From positions 1 through 64,000 of the forward strand of contig NZ_JAHXBN010000001.1 of NCBI RefSeq assembly GCF_019924045.1: a DNA stretch of 64,000 nt. The letters run 5' to 3'. Origin of the DNA: Dyadobacter fermentans. GTDB taxonomy: Bacteria; Bacteroidota; Bacteroidia; Cytophagales; Spirosomataceae. Made by a program: the position numbers and the translations under genes. Shown piece by piece: positions 1-8,091 of the stretch (position 1 is the stretch's first letter; each line of letters opens with the position of its first letter). Below the pieces are notes generated by a model. That model was not told the DNA's origin. It ran no database searches and saw nothing but the letters and a program-made list of their open reading frames with translations.

Positions 1-70
1 AACAGAGAAGTTAAGCCCGGATCCGCCGATGATACTTGGTTCAAACCCGGTAAAGTAGGTAGCCGCCACA
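1..70 (+). rRNA. rrf: 5S ribosomal RNA, 3' part
   Basis: The window begins inside a 5S rRNA. The conserved loop sequence AACAGAGAAGTTAAGCCC is at the very start, followed by the CGCCGATGATACT block and the GTAAAGTAGGTAGCCGCCAC 3' segment. The 5' part lies outside the window, so the closing helix cannot be checked and the exact 3' end (about 68-71) is estimated. A strong terminator follows at once, marking the end of a ribosomal RNA operon. Confidence 0.9.
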
Positions 71-81
71 ATTATTAAATC

Positions 82-111
82 AAAAGCCTCGCAGTAATGT
101 GAGGCTTTTTG
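82..111 (+). terminator. rRNA operon terminator
   Basis: The arms AAAAGCCTC and GAGGCTTTTT pair as a 9-bp stem around a 10-nt loop and are followed by a T run. It lies just after the 5S rRNA and probably ends the rrn transcript. It is also downstream of the converging lacI-type gene. Confidence 0.85.
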
Positions 112-160
112 GCGTTTATAGGGGTTTTTAATTTATCACTATCCCTTTCTTTTTGATAAT

Positions 161-1168
161 TTACCGCTGCGTCGATTCTCGCACAATTAGCTCCGTAGGC
201 AATGAGATTTCCTGCGTAGGGTAACTTTGCTTTTGAATATGCCTGATCAGCACTTCGCAGCTTTTGCGTCCGATTTCATAGGCAGGCTCAGCAATTGTGG
301 ATAGTGATGGCGAAATGATTTTTGAAGTCGGATCGTTAGTAAAACCTATTACACCAACTTCCTCCCCCACTTTAATGCCTTGTTCGCGCAGCCATAAGAT
401 CACCCCAAATCCTTTGCGATCGTTAACCGAAAAGATGGCATCAGGGCGGGAAGCACTGTGGAACAATATACTGATATCCTGCCGCCCGTTTTCATCACTG
501 AAACCGGAATGGATCACCCCATAAGATTCGAGATTGTGTTTTTTTAAAGTGTCGAGATAACCTTGGAGTCTTTGCTGGGTGAGGTTAAGGCCAGGCGGAC
601 CAGCCAGGTGCGCAATTTTCGAATATCCCTGGGCAATCAGATGTTCTGTGGCCATACATGCCCCGGTGTAGTCGTCCTGGACGACCACGGATGTTTTGAT
701 AGACTCCGGTACACGATCAAAAAACACCAGGGGCATATCCGCCTCCACCAGTTCTTCAAAATGGCTGAAATCGGCCGTTTCATAGGTAATACAAGCCAAT
801 AGCCCGTCGACGCTGCTTAGGGAAAGCTCCCGAACGACTTTTGTTTCCCAGTAAGCCGAGTCGTTCGTGAGGTACAGCATTACCTGATAGTTCTGTTCCA
901 AGGCATATTCCTGAATGCCGGTGATGACGGTAGAGAAATAATAATTGGTAATTGCCGGAATAATCACCGCAATTTTGTGTGTGCCGCTTTTGACCAACCC
1001 CGTTGCATTGAAATTCGGCCGGTAATTCATTTTTGCAGCCGCATCCAGCACCAGTTTCCTGGTTTCGGCACTCACATCATAAGTGTCCCTCATCGCGCGT
1101 GAGACAGTTGCTACCGATATTCCGAGTGCTTTGGCAATGTCTTTAATCGTGGTTAATCTTCTTGTCAT
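161..1168 (-). CDS. LacI/GalR-family transcriptional regulator
   Basis: A 335-aa protein of normal length for LacI regulators. Residues about 6-55 form the N-terminal helix-turn-helix and hinge (TIKDIAKALGISVATVSRAM, then NYRPN), and the rest is a periplasmic-binding-protein-like sensor domain (IAVIIPAITNYYFS, DAIFSVNDRKGFG, VGVIGFTNDP). It is divergent from the GH109-nagB-nagX cluster, with a 151-bp shared intergenic region holding AACGTT-centred sites of the kind LacI proteins bind. By inference it controls that amino-sugar locus, and its ligand would be an amino sugar or its phosphate. The effector cannot be read from sequence. Confidence 0.93.
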   Translation of the reverse strand: MTRRLTTIKDIAKALGISVATVSRAMRDTYDVSAETRKLVLDAAAKMNYRPNFNATGLVKSGTHKIAVIIPAITNYYFSTVITGIQEYALEQNYQVMLYLTNDSAYWETKVVRELSLSSVDGLLACITYETADFSHFEELVEADMPLVFFDRVPESIKTSVVVQDDYTGACMATEHLIAQGYSKIAHLAGPPGLNLTQQRLQGYLDTLKKHNLESYGVIHSGFSDENGRQDISILFHSASRPDAIFSVNDRKGFGVILWLREQGIKVGEEVGVIGFTNDPTSKIISPSLSTIAEPAYEIGRKSCEVLIRHIQKQSYPTQEISLPTELIVRESTQR

Positions 1169-1280
1169 TGAACTGCCCGCTTCATGGCGTGGAATGAAAT
1201 TCTGGTTTCGATAACGTTCTCGCTACTATTTAAAGTAAATATCTGGAATGCCGCTATAAAACATTGTAAAATTGTACGAT

Positions 1281-1293
1281 TGCAAACGTTTTT
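1281..1293. promoter_or_regulatory. candidate LacI-family operator
   Basis: TGCAAACGTTTTT contains the perfect 8-bp palindrome AAACGTTT (1284-1291) with the central CG typical of LacI/PurR-type operators. A second, weaker AACGTT core is at 1213-1218. Both lie between the divergent lacI-type gene and the GH109 gene; this one is 29 bp before the GH109 start, suited to repression. Confidence 0.45.
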
Positions 1294-1319
1294 TTGGATT
1301 GTACACTGACTCAAAACGA

Positions 1320-2723
1320 ATGAAAAAGCGGGAATTTTTGAAAATAGCCGGTTTAAGCACACTCGGGATGGCAGGAGCCAATGCGAAGGTTATCAGCGAG
1401 CCGGACATCATGGCACCAGCTGACAAAAAGCAGCTGTTTAACATGAGTGGCTTTGCTGCACCAAAGATTGACGTGGTGCGTATAGGTTATATTGGCATGG
1501 GTAATCGTGGTGGCGGGGCTATCAAACGCATTGTGCACCTGGGCAGCGTGCAGGTGAAGGGCGTCGCCGATATTGTGCCCGAAAAGGCAAACAGTGCGAA
1601 GAAGTTTTTGACAGAAGCGGGTCATAACCCGGACGCCTATTCCGGTTCGCCGGATGCCTGGAAGAAGCTTTGCGAACGCGACGATATCGACCTGATTTAT
1701 ATTTGCACGCCCTGGAACCTGCATACGCCCATGGCATTGTACGCGATGGAGCACGGGAAGCATGTCGCAACGGAAATTCCGGCAGCGACTACGGTAGAAG
1801 ATTGCTGGAAACTTGTCGAAACTTCCGAGCGGACTAAAAAGCATTGCATGATGCTGGAAAACTGCTGCTACGATTTTTTTGAATTACTCACATTAAATAT
1901 GGCCCGGCAACGCTTTTTCGGAGAAATTGTACATGTAGAAGGTGCCTATATCCACGATATTTTTGAATCACTGTTCCAAAAGGACAAGCGTTACGATTTG
2001 TGGCGTCTGAAAGAGAACCAGCGGAACGGTAATTTGTACCCTATGCACGGCTTAGGGCCTATTGCGCAGATTCTGGACATTAACAGAGGCGACAAAATGG
2101 ATTACCTGGTGTCCATGAGCAGCAACGACTTTATGCTGCAAGCCAAGGCCAATGAACTGGCGGCGAAAGACCCGGATTTCAAAAAGTACGCGGGAAAATC
2201 GTATCGCGGAAATATGAATACCACAACTATCAAAACCAACAAGGGAAAGACAATCATGCTGCAACACGATGTGTCTTCTCCCCGACCCTATTCGCGGTTG
2301 CATTTGATAAGCGGTACCAAAGGCGCTGCGCAAAAGTATCCGCTGCCGGAAGACGGCACGCAGGGCCGCATTTCGCAAGGACATGAGTGGATTAAGCCCG
2401 AAGAATTTAAAAAGTTGGAGCAGCAATACCAGCCCGAGATCGTAAAACGCGTGGGCGAATTGGCCAAAAAAGTAGGCGGCCACGGCGGAATGGACTTCCT
2501 GATGGACTGGCGGCTGATCGATTGCCTGCGCAACGGGCTTCCTTTGGATCAGGACGTATATGACGCCGCGTCATGGAGTGTAATTTCGCCTTTGACAGAA
2601 TGGTCGGTGGCAAACAGGTCCAATTCCATCGATGTACCGGACTTTACAAACGGTTCGTGGAAGAAAAACAAGCCCGTAGACATTGCATTGAAGGAGGGTG
2701 GTAATACGGAAGTAAAATCATAA
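1320..2723 (+). CDS. Gfo/Idh/MocA oxidoreductase of glycoside hydrolase family 109
   Basis: GH109 enzymes remove terminal alpha-N-acetylgalactosamine using a tightly bound NAD(H). The start is placed at the ATG at 1320 because it yields a Tat-like signal (KKREFLKIAGLS), not at the upstream in-frame ATG at 1272. The mature protein has the Rossmann motif (VRIGYIGMGNRGGGA), the TPWNLHTPMALYAMEHGKH block and the family-specific blocks NLYPMHGLGPIAQILDINRG and GHGGMDF, ending with DVPDFTNGSW, all as I recall from characterised GH109 enzymes. At 467 aa it has full family length. It is first in a cluster with NagB-like and NagX-like genes, consistent with periplasmic release of amino sugars. Substrate specificity is inferred from family membership. 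Confidence 0.85.
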   Translation: MKKREFLKIAGLSTLGMAGANAKVISEPDIMAPADKKQLFNMSGFAAPKIDVVRIGYIGMGNRGGGAIKRIVHLGSVQVKGVADIVPEKANSAKKFLTEAGHNPDAYSGSPDAWKKLCERDDIDLIYICTPWNLHTPMALYAMEHGKHVATEIPAATTVEDCWKLVETSERTKKHCMMLENCCYDFFELLTLNMARQRFFGEIVHVEGAYIHDIFESLFQKDKRYDLWRLKENQRNGNLYPMHGLGPIAQILDINRGDKMDYLVSMSSNDFMLQAKANELAAKDPDFKKYAGKSYRGNMNTTTIKTNKGKTIMLQHDVSSPRPYSRLHLISGTKGAAQKYPLPEDGTQGRISQGHEWIKPEEFKKLEQQYQPEIVKRVGELAKKVGGHGGMDFLMDWRLIDCLRNGLPLDQDVYDAASWSVISPLTEWSVANRSNSIDVPDFTNGSWKKNKPVDIALKEGGNTEVKS

Positions 2724-2729
2724 AAGCGT

Positions 2730-3503
2730 ATGAAAGTTATTATTTCGGAGACAAAAGAGGAGTTGGGGCAAAGTGCCGGGGCCTATGCAGCCATGATTAT
2801 CAGGGACACAATAACCAGGCAAGGTTATGCAAATGTGATCCTGGCAACCGGAACCAGCCAATTTGAAACACTAAACCAGCTGATTGACGAGAAGGACATT
2901 GATTGGTCGAAAGTCACGATGTTCCATTTGGATGAATACATCGGTTTGCCGGTGACGCATCCGGCGAGCTTTCGTAAATACCTGTCTGAGCGTTTTCTAT
3001 CCAAAGTTCCGTCTCTGCATGCTTCGTACCTGATCAACGGGGAGGGCGATCTTGAAAAAGAGCTGGCATATCTGGCCCAAAATATAGGCGAACATCCGAT
3101 TGATGTGGCGTTGGTAGGCATCGGTGAGAACGGCCATTTGGCGTTCAATGACCCGCCTGCCGACTTTGACACGGAATCGCCGTACCTGGTGGTAAATCTG
3201 GATGAGCCATGCCGTCGTCAGCAAATGGGTGAGGGCTGGTTTGGATCGCTCGAAGAAGTGCCGTTGCAGGCAATCAGCATGTCGGTGCGGCAGATCATGA
3301 AATCGACGCACATCATTTGCTCGGTTCCGGACGAAAGGAAAGCAATAGCAGTTAAAAACAGCCTGGAAAGCGAGGTAAGTAATGCATTTCCGGCGAGCAT
3401 TTTACAGCTTCACCCGCATTGTGCTTTCTTCCTGGATAGGGAATCTGCAAGCTTGCTGACAGCCATTGAAACGGCAAACAACGACATCGAAATGCGCAAA
3501 TAG
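2730..3503 (+). CDS. nagB: glucosamine-6-phosphate deaminase (NagB family)
   Basis: NagB converts glucosamine-6-phosphate to fructose-6-phosphate and ammonia in the cytoplasm. The 257-aa length fits the family. Signature blocks are VILATGTSQFETLNQL (phosphate site), MFHLDEYIGLP (catalytic Asp/Glu region) and ALVGIGENGHLAFNDPP, which contains the catalytic His. It begins 6 bp after the GH109 stop, so the two are surely cotranscribed. Bacteroidota carry several NagB paralogues, some with unclear substrates, so a role in galactosamine-phosphate metabolism is possible given the GH109 neighbour. Confidence 0.87.
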   Translation: MKVIISETKEELGQSAGAYAAMIIRDTITRQGYANVILATGTSQFETLNQLIDEKDIDWSKVTMFHLDEYIGLPVTHPASFRKYLSERFLSKVPSLHASYLINGEGDLEKELAYLAQNIGEHPIDVALVGIGENGHLAFNDPPADFDTESPYLVVNLDEPCRRQQMGEGWFGSLEEVPLQAISMSVRQIMKSTHIICSVPDERKAIAVKNSLESEVSNAFPASILQLHPHCAFFLDRESASLLTAIETANNDIEMRK

Positions 3504-3567
3504 CCGTGTAGATACAGGTAAATGCAGTAGTACAGTGACTTCTATTTCAAATAGTTATCCTAAGCCT

Positions 3568-4710
3568 ATGGAAGCACCTTCTATTATTATTCAAAAGGAA
3601 GTCAGGCAGTCCTACTCGCCGGGCCGGCTGGCCTCGATCGATGCATTGCGGGGATTTGATATGCTGATGATCGCAGGAGGCGGGCAGTTCATCTCCACGC
3701 TGGGCGGGAAGACGGGTATTCCGTTTATTGATGCTTTGGCCGCACAATTTGAACACCCGGCCTGGAATGGCTTTACCTTCTATGATTTTATATTTCCGCT
3801 GTTTCTTTTCCTCGCCGGAACATCACTGGCATTCAGCATTACGGGTGGGCTGGCAAAAGGCATTCCGCCGTCGGTGATCCGAAATAAAGTGTTCAAACGA
3901 ATGCTGATCCTGATCGCATTGGGCATTCTCGACAAGAATGCGCCGATCGACATTTTCGATCCCGCGCACATACGCTATGGAAGCGTGCTCGGGCGGATAG
4001 GTCTCGCGACGTTCATTTCGGCTATTTTGTATATGAAATTCGGAACGAACCAGCGTCTGTATATCGGAGCCGGCATTCTCGTCGCTTATTATTTGATTGT
4101 AATATTAGTACCAGTTCCGGGTTTTGGCGCAGGCGACCTTTCTTTCGAAGGCAACCTGGTCGGCTGGATCGACCGTAATTTTATGCCCGGGATATTGAAG
4201 CAGGGCACGTATGACGAACTGGCGCTTCTTACCCAGTTTCCGGCGATATGCCTCACTATTTTCGGCACAGTAGCCGGTGATGTGTTGCTGAAAGAAAGCA
4301 GTCCGGGGAGGAAGGTCCGGAAGCTCTTTACATTCGCATTGGTCGGCATTGTGATTGGGTTAATCTGGAATTTCGTGTTCCCGGTTAACAAACATCTTTG
4401 GTCGAGCTCGTTTATCATGCTGACATCCGGAATGGCCTTTGCAATGCTGGCGCTGTTTTATTGGATTATAGATGTGAATGGGCACCATCAATGGGCATTT
4501 TTCTTCCGGGTAATCGGGCTGAACTCGCTAGTAATTTACCTTGCGGTGCGATTTGTGGATTTCAATGAGTCGTCGCGGCTGCTGTTTGCAGGTATTTATA
4601 AACACGCTCCCGAGAACTGGCATGAGGTCTACAATACACTGGGCGGATTTGTACTGGTTTGGCTGTTCCTCTACTTTTTGTATCGTCAAAAAATATTTGT
4701 CAAAGTCTAG
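3568..4710 (+). CDS. NagX/HGSNAT-like multi-pass membrane acyltransferase (DUF5009-type)
   Basis: The start is taken at 3568 (MEAPSIII), downstream of nagB; the longer frame from 3466 would overlap nagB and gives a non-conserved N-terminus. The 380-aa protein has about ten hydrophobic segments and begins with the family hallmark RLASIDALRGFDMLMIAGGG. Relatives are NagX of GlcNAc-utilisation clusters and human heparan-alpha-glucosaminide N-acetyltransferase. Its likely role is inner-membrane uptake or acetyl transfer to amino sugars. The exact activity of the bacterial family is not settled. Its position between nagB and the hydrolase supports an amino-sugar role. Confidence 0.8.
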   Translation: MEAPSIIIQKEVRQSYSPGRLASIDALRGFDMLMIAGGGQFISTLGGKTGIPFIDALAAQFEHPAWNGFTFYDFIFPLFLFLAGTSLAFSITGGLAKGIPPSVIRNKVFKRMLILIALGILDKNAPIDIFDPAHIRYGSVLGRIGLATFISAILYMKFGTNQRLYIGAGILVAYYLIVILVPVPGFGAGDLSFEGNLVGWIDRNFMPGILKQGTYDELALLTQFPAICLTIFGTVAGDVLLKESSPGRKVRKLFTFALVGIVIGLIWNFVFPVNKHLWSSSFIMLTSGMAFAMLALFYWIIDVNGHHQWAFFFRVIGLNSLVIYLAVRFVDFNESSRLLFAGIYKHAPENWHEVYNTLGGFVLVWLFLYFLYRQKIFVKV

Positions 4711-4713
4711 CTT

Positions 4714-6024
4714 ATGAAAACCGCCGACACGGACCGCAATGCTGGTGAAATATCGAGAAGATCATTTTTAAAAAACACCGCCGGCACGGTCGCACTGTCG
4801 ATGGCGGGCGGGGCGTCGGCAACGGCAGCAGCTCCTATTCTTAATGCAAACAGCATTCATTCCTTTTCTATGGCATCAGAAAAAAGCCTGATTGGCGCTT
4901 ACGGTCCCTGGGCTGCCTCATTGCTCCCTGCGCAGCCCCCGCTTTCATTTCTAAACCCGAAGTGGGGTAAGATCGATGCCTGGCGGAAGGAAGCTCTGGA
5001 AAAGACCAGGGAACTGGTGTCGGCTCCCGCAAAACCTGCATTGCCGAAGGTGACCGTCAAGAAAAAGTATACCTACGACGGGCTGGAAATTGAAGAACTC
5101 TCCTGGCAATTGCCTTACGGACGGCCTACGGAAGCCGTTTTGCTTAAACCGGCAGGCATTACCAAGCCTTTACCGGGCATTCTCGGGCTTCACGACCATG
5201 CGGGAATGAAGTATTTTGGATTAAGGAAGATTGTCAAAACATCCGACGACCAGCACCCGATATTGAAAGAACACCAGGAGACGGACTACGGCGGCAGGGC
5301 CTGGGCCAATGAAATAGCGAAACAAGGCCACGTTGTACTGGTGCACGATACTTATGCATTCGGTAGCCGCAGGGTTTATTATGAGGATACAAAGGGGCTG
5401 AACTGGGGCGCAGTGAGCACCGAAGGTAAATCGGACGCCGATCCTGAAAAGCCGGAGAATATCCGTACTTACAACGCGTGGTCATCGGAACATGAGCATG
5501 TGATGTCCAAATCGCTTTTTTCGGCCGGTACCACCTGGCCGGGTGTTTTTTTAATGGAAGATCAGGTTGCGCTCGATATTCTGGCAGACCGGAAAGAAGT
5601 AGACGCTAACCGCCTTGGCTGCGGTGGGCTTTCCGGCGGCGGATTGCGCACCGTGTACCTGGCCGGCCTCGATCCGCGCATTAAATGTGCCGTTTGCGTC
5701 GGTTTTATGACTACCTGGAAGGATTTGATTTTAAATAAATCATTCAACCACACCTGGATGACCTATACGCCGCTGCTACCCAAATACCTCGATTTTCCCG
5801 AGATCCTGGGTCTGAGGGTGCCGTTACCGACATTGGTTTTAAACAACAACCAGGACGAACTCTACACGCTCCCCGAAATGAAGCATGCAGACGCTATTCT
5901 GACCGAAGTTTTCAAAAAAGCGGGTGCCTCTGATAAATATAAAGCCAGCTTTTACGACGGGCCGCACAAATTTGACGCCGATATGCAAAAAGAAGCCTTC
6001 GAATGGTTTAAGAAGTGGCTTTGA
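4714..6024 (+). CDS. Tat-exported alpha/beta hydrolase (dienelactone-hydrolase/acetyl-esterase-like)
   Basis: A 436-aa protein with a clear twin-arginine signal (ISRRSFLKNTAGTVALSMAG) and a periplasmic alpha/beta-hydrolase domain. The probable nucleophile elbow is GGLSGGG (about residue 305), the acid may be the Asp in NNNQDELYTL, and the His may be in DGPHKFDAD. It resembles the Abhydrolase_7 group often placed in carbohydrate loci, where members deacetylate sugars. It starts 3 bp after the nagX-like stop, so it is the fourth gene of the operon. Its 3' end overlaps the opposite-strand ispD by 17 bp, an antisense overlap that codes on both strands. Confidence 0.8.
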   Translation: MKTADTDRNAGEISRRSFLKNTAGTVALSMAGGASATAAAPILNANSIHSFSMASEKSLIGAYGPWAASLLPAQPPLSFLNPKWGKIDAWRKEALEKTRELVSAPAKPALPKVTVKKKYTYDGLEIEELSWQLPYGRPTEAVLLKPAGITKPLPGILGLHDHAGMKYFGLRKIVKTSDDQHPILKEHQETDYGGRAWANEIAKQGHVVLVHDTYAFGSRRVYYEDTKGLNWGAVSTEGKSDADPEKPENIRTYNAWSSEHEHVMSKSLFSAGTTWPGVFLMEDQVALDILADRKEVDANRLGCGGLSGGGLRTVYLAGLDPRIKCAVCVGFMTTWKDLILNKSFNHTWMTYTPLLPKYLDFPEILGLRVPLPTLVLNNNQDELYTLPEMKHADAILTEVFKKAGASDKYKASFYDGPHKFDADMQKEAFEWFKKWL

Positions 6025-6688
6025 GGTAAATTTCCGCCCAGCGAAGGTCTTCCGGCGTTGTAATCTTGATATTCTCGTAAGCGCCGTCGATGAGCTGGAT
6101 GTGGTAACCCCAGGCTTCGAGCACGCTCGCGCAATCGGTGAATGACTCGTGATAATCGGCGGTGAATGCGGCTCGCATCCATGATGATCTAAAAGTCTGG
6201 GGCGTTTGGATAAGCCTGAATAGCGTGCGGTCCATCGCCTTATTTCCTTCATTCTGGCCTACAATCCGGATGGAATCTTTCAAAGGCACACTCACCACAG
6301 CAGCACCGTGTAAAGCGGCATTTTTGAAGCTGTCGGCTATGATTTCGCGGGAAATTACTGGTCTTACGCCGTCGTGAACAGCCACAAGGAATTCTTCTTT
6401 CTCCACAATGCAGTTCAACCCGTTTTTGACTGAGTGAAAGCGTGTTTTTCCTCCTGCTACGAGTTGATGGGGGATAGCGAAACTATGTTTTCGGCATAGT
6501 TCCTCCCAAAAACCAAATTGCTCCGACGGCAGCACCAGGATAATGCGCAGATTGGGCGAATAACCGGCAAATGCCCGGATCGTGTGCATCAGCACGGGCA
6601 GGCCGTTGACGGACAGGAACTGTTTCGGGATGTCGCTTTTCATGCGGCTTCCACTTCCGCCTGCAACGATGATGACGTATTCTTGCAT
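6008..6688 (-). CDS. ispD: 2-C-methyl-D-erythritol 4-phosphate cytidylyltransferase
   Basis: IspD makes CDP-methylerythritol in the non-mevalonate isoprenoid pathway. The 226-aa protein has the nucleotidyltransferase loop IIVAGGSGSRMKSDIPKQFL (residues 6-25), the VAVHDGVRPVIS block and the C-terminal GAYENIKITTPEDL block of the family. Length is standard. It converges on the preceding hydrolase gene and shares 17 bp with it. No promoter match was found; queA ends upstream on the same strand and its terminator separates the two. Confidence 0.95.
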   Translation of the reverse strand: MQEYVIIVAGGSGSRMKSDIPKQFLSVNGLPVLMHTIRAFAGYSPNLRIILVLPSEQFGFWEELCRKHSFAIPHQLVAGGKTRFHSVKNGLNCIVEKEEFLVAVHDGVRPVISREIIADSFKNAALHGAAVVSVPLKDSIRIVGQNEGNKAMDRTLFRLIQTPQTFRSSWMRAAFTADYHESFTDCASVLEAWGYHIQLIDGAYENIKITTPEDLRWAEIYLKATS

Positions 6689-6702
6689 TGGGATTCAGGC
6701 TA

Positions 6703-6758
6703 ATAAAAAATGGCCATTTACGGCTCAGGACGTGCGTCGCTGATCATAAATGACCATT
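6703..6758 (-). terminator. queA terminator
   Basis: Read on the minus strand, AATGGTCATTTA (6758-6747) pairs with TAAATGGCCATT (6720-6709) with one wobble around a 26-nt loop, followed by a T6 run. It lies 19 bp after the queA stop and before ispD. Confidence 0.65.
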
Positions 6759-6776
6759 GGATTTCAGGGTTGTATA

Positions 6777-7826
6777 TTAAATGATCAGCATAGCATCGCC
6801 GTACGTGAAGAACTTGTATTTCTCCTTGATAGCGATATCATAAGCCTTCATCACCAGATCAAAACCTCCGAAGGCGCAAGCGGCCATCAAAAGAATCGAT
6901 TCAGGCAATTGGAAATTCGATAGCAATGCGTTGGCAATCTTGAAATCGTACGGAGGGAACACGAATTTGTCCGTCCAGCCTTCTACCGGCTTCAAGTGGC
7001 CGCTCGCCGAAACCGACGATTCGATCGCCCGCAGCGAAGTGGTACCCACGGCGCAGATGCGTTTTTTACCGTCAATCGCCTTGTTCACTACATCGGCAGT
7101 GCCTTGTGTAATGCGGTAGTTTTCAGAGTCGGTTTTGTGTTTGGTCAAATCTTCCACGTCTACGGTGCGGAACGTACCCAGACCTACGTGCAAAGTAACC
7201 GGAGCGAAGCTAACACCTTTTATTTCAAGGCGCTTCATGATAGCCTTAGTGAAGTGCATGCCCGCAGTAGGAGCGGCTACTGCACCTACGTGCTCTGCAA
7301 AAATCGTTTGGAAACGCTCACGGTCGGCGCTCTCTACCTTGCGGCGCGAGATAATTTCGGGAGGGAGTGGCGTCTCGCCCAGTTCGTCAACCAGCTTCAT
7401 GAATGCGTCGTTGTCGCCGTCGTAAAGGAAACGGATCGTACGGCCGCGTGAAGTCGTGTTGTCGATGACCTCGGCTACCAGATCACTGTCGCCGAAATAC
7501 AGCTTGTTCCCTACACGGATTTTACGTGCTGGATCAACCAGAACATCCCAAAGACGCATCTCTCGGTTTAATTCGCGCAACAGGAAAACTTCTATCTTCG
7601 CGCCGGTTTTTTCCTTTTGGCCATAAAGGCGGGCAGGAAATACCTTCGTGTCGTTGATCGCCATTACATCGCCGTCGTCAAAATAATTGATCACATCGGC
7701 AAATGTTTTATGTTCAATTTCTCCTGTTTTCCGGTGAACGACCATCAGGCGGGACTCTCCGCGGTCGGAAGGATGAAGTGCGATTAAACTCTGGGGAAGA
7801 TCAAACTTAAATTCGGATAGCTTCAT
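6777..7826 (-). CDS. queA: S-adenosylmethionine:tRNA ribosyltransferase-isomerase
   Basis: QueA transfers and isomerises the ribosyl group of SAM onto preQ1 in tRNA, giving epoxyqueuosine. At 349 aa it is full length. Family blocks include [14 protein letters not shown] at the N-terminus, [13 protein letters not shown], the [10 protein letters not shown] core, [13 protein letters not shown] and the C-terminal [10 protein letters not shown]. It appears monocistronic, with a candidate promoter about 220 bp upstream and its own terminator. Confidence 0.96.
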   Translation of the reverse strand: MKLSEFKFDLPQSLIALHPSDRGESRLMVVHRKTGEIEHKTFADVINYFDDGDVMAINDTKVFPARLYGQKEKTGAKIEVFLLRELNREMRLWDVLVDPARKIRVGNKLYFGDSDLVAEVIDNTTSRGRTIRFLYDGDNDAFMKLVDELGETPLPPEIISRRKVESADRERFQTIFAEHVGAVAAPTAGMHFTKAIMKRLEIKGVSFAPVTLHVGLGTFRTVDVEDLTKHKTDSENYRITQGTADVVNKAIDGKKRICAVGTTSLRAIESSVSASGHLKPVEGWTDKFVFPPYDFKIANALLSNFQLPESILLMAACAFGGFDLVMKAYDIAIKEKYKFFTYGDAMLII

Positions 7827-8046
7827 AGCTGGATATTCTGTGAATTTCTTTGGTCGTAGATAATGTCAGGAAAAAGGATAAATCCCGATTTCTGGCGGAT
7901 TCCGGCACTTATTACAACTGAATTATAGCAATTATTAACTAGATAAGCACTCACCTTTCAAAGAAAATTTGATAGCAGGAATACTTGCAGGCGTTTCAAA
8001 TTGCCCAAAAAATTTGTATAATCAGCCCTTATCTAAAATAAGACCG

Positions 8047-8054
8047 CAAAAGTA
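8047..8054 (-). promoter_or_regulatory. candidate Bacteroidota -7 promoter box for queA
   Basis: TACTTTTG on the minus strand matches TAnnTTTG. It lies between accC and queA and would give a leader of about 215 nt for queA. No other exact match is present in this 265-bp gap, which otherwise is AT-rich without recognisable structure. Confidence 0.45.
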
Positions 8055-8091
8055 GGAATTTTTTTAAAAAATTTCAAGAAATGCGGCGGTT

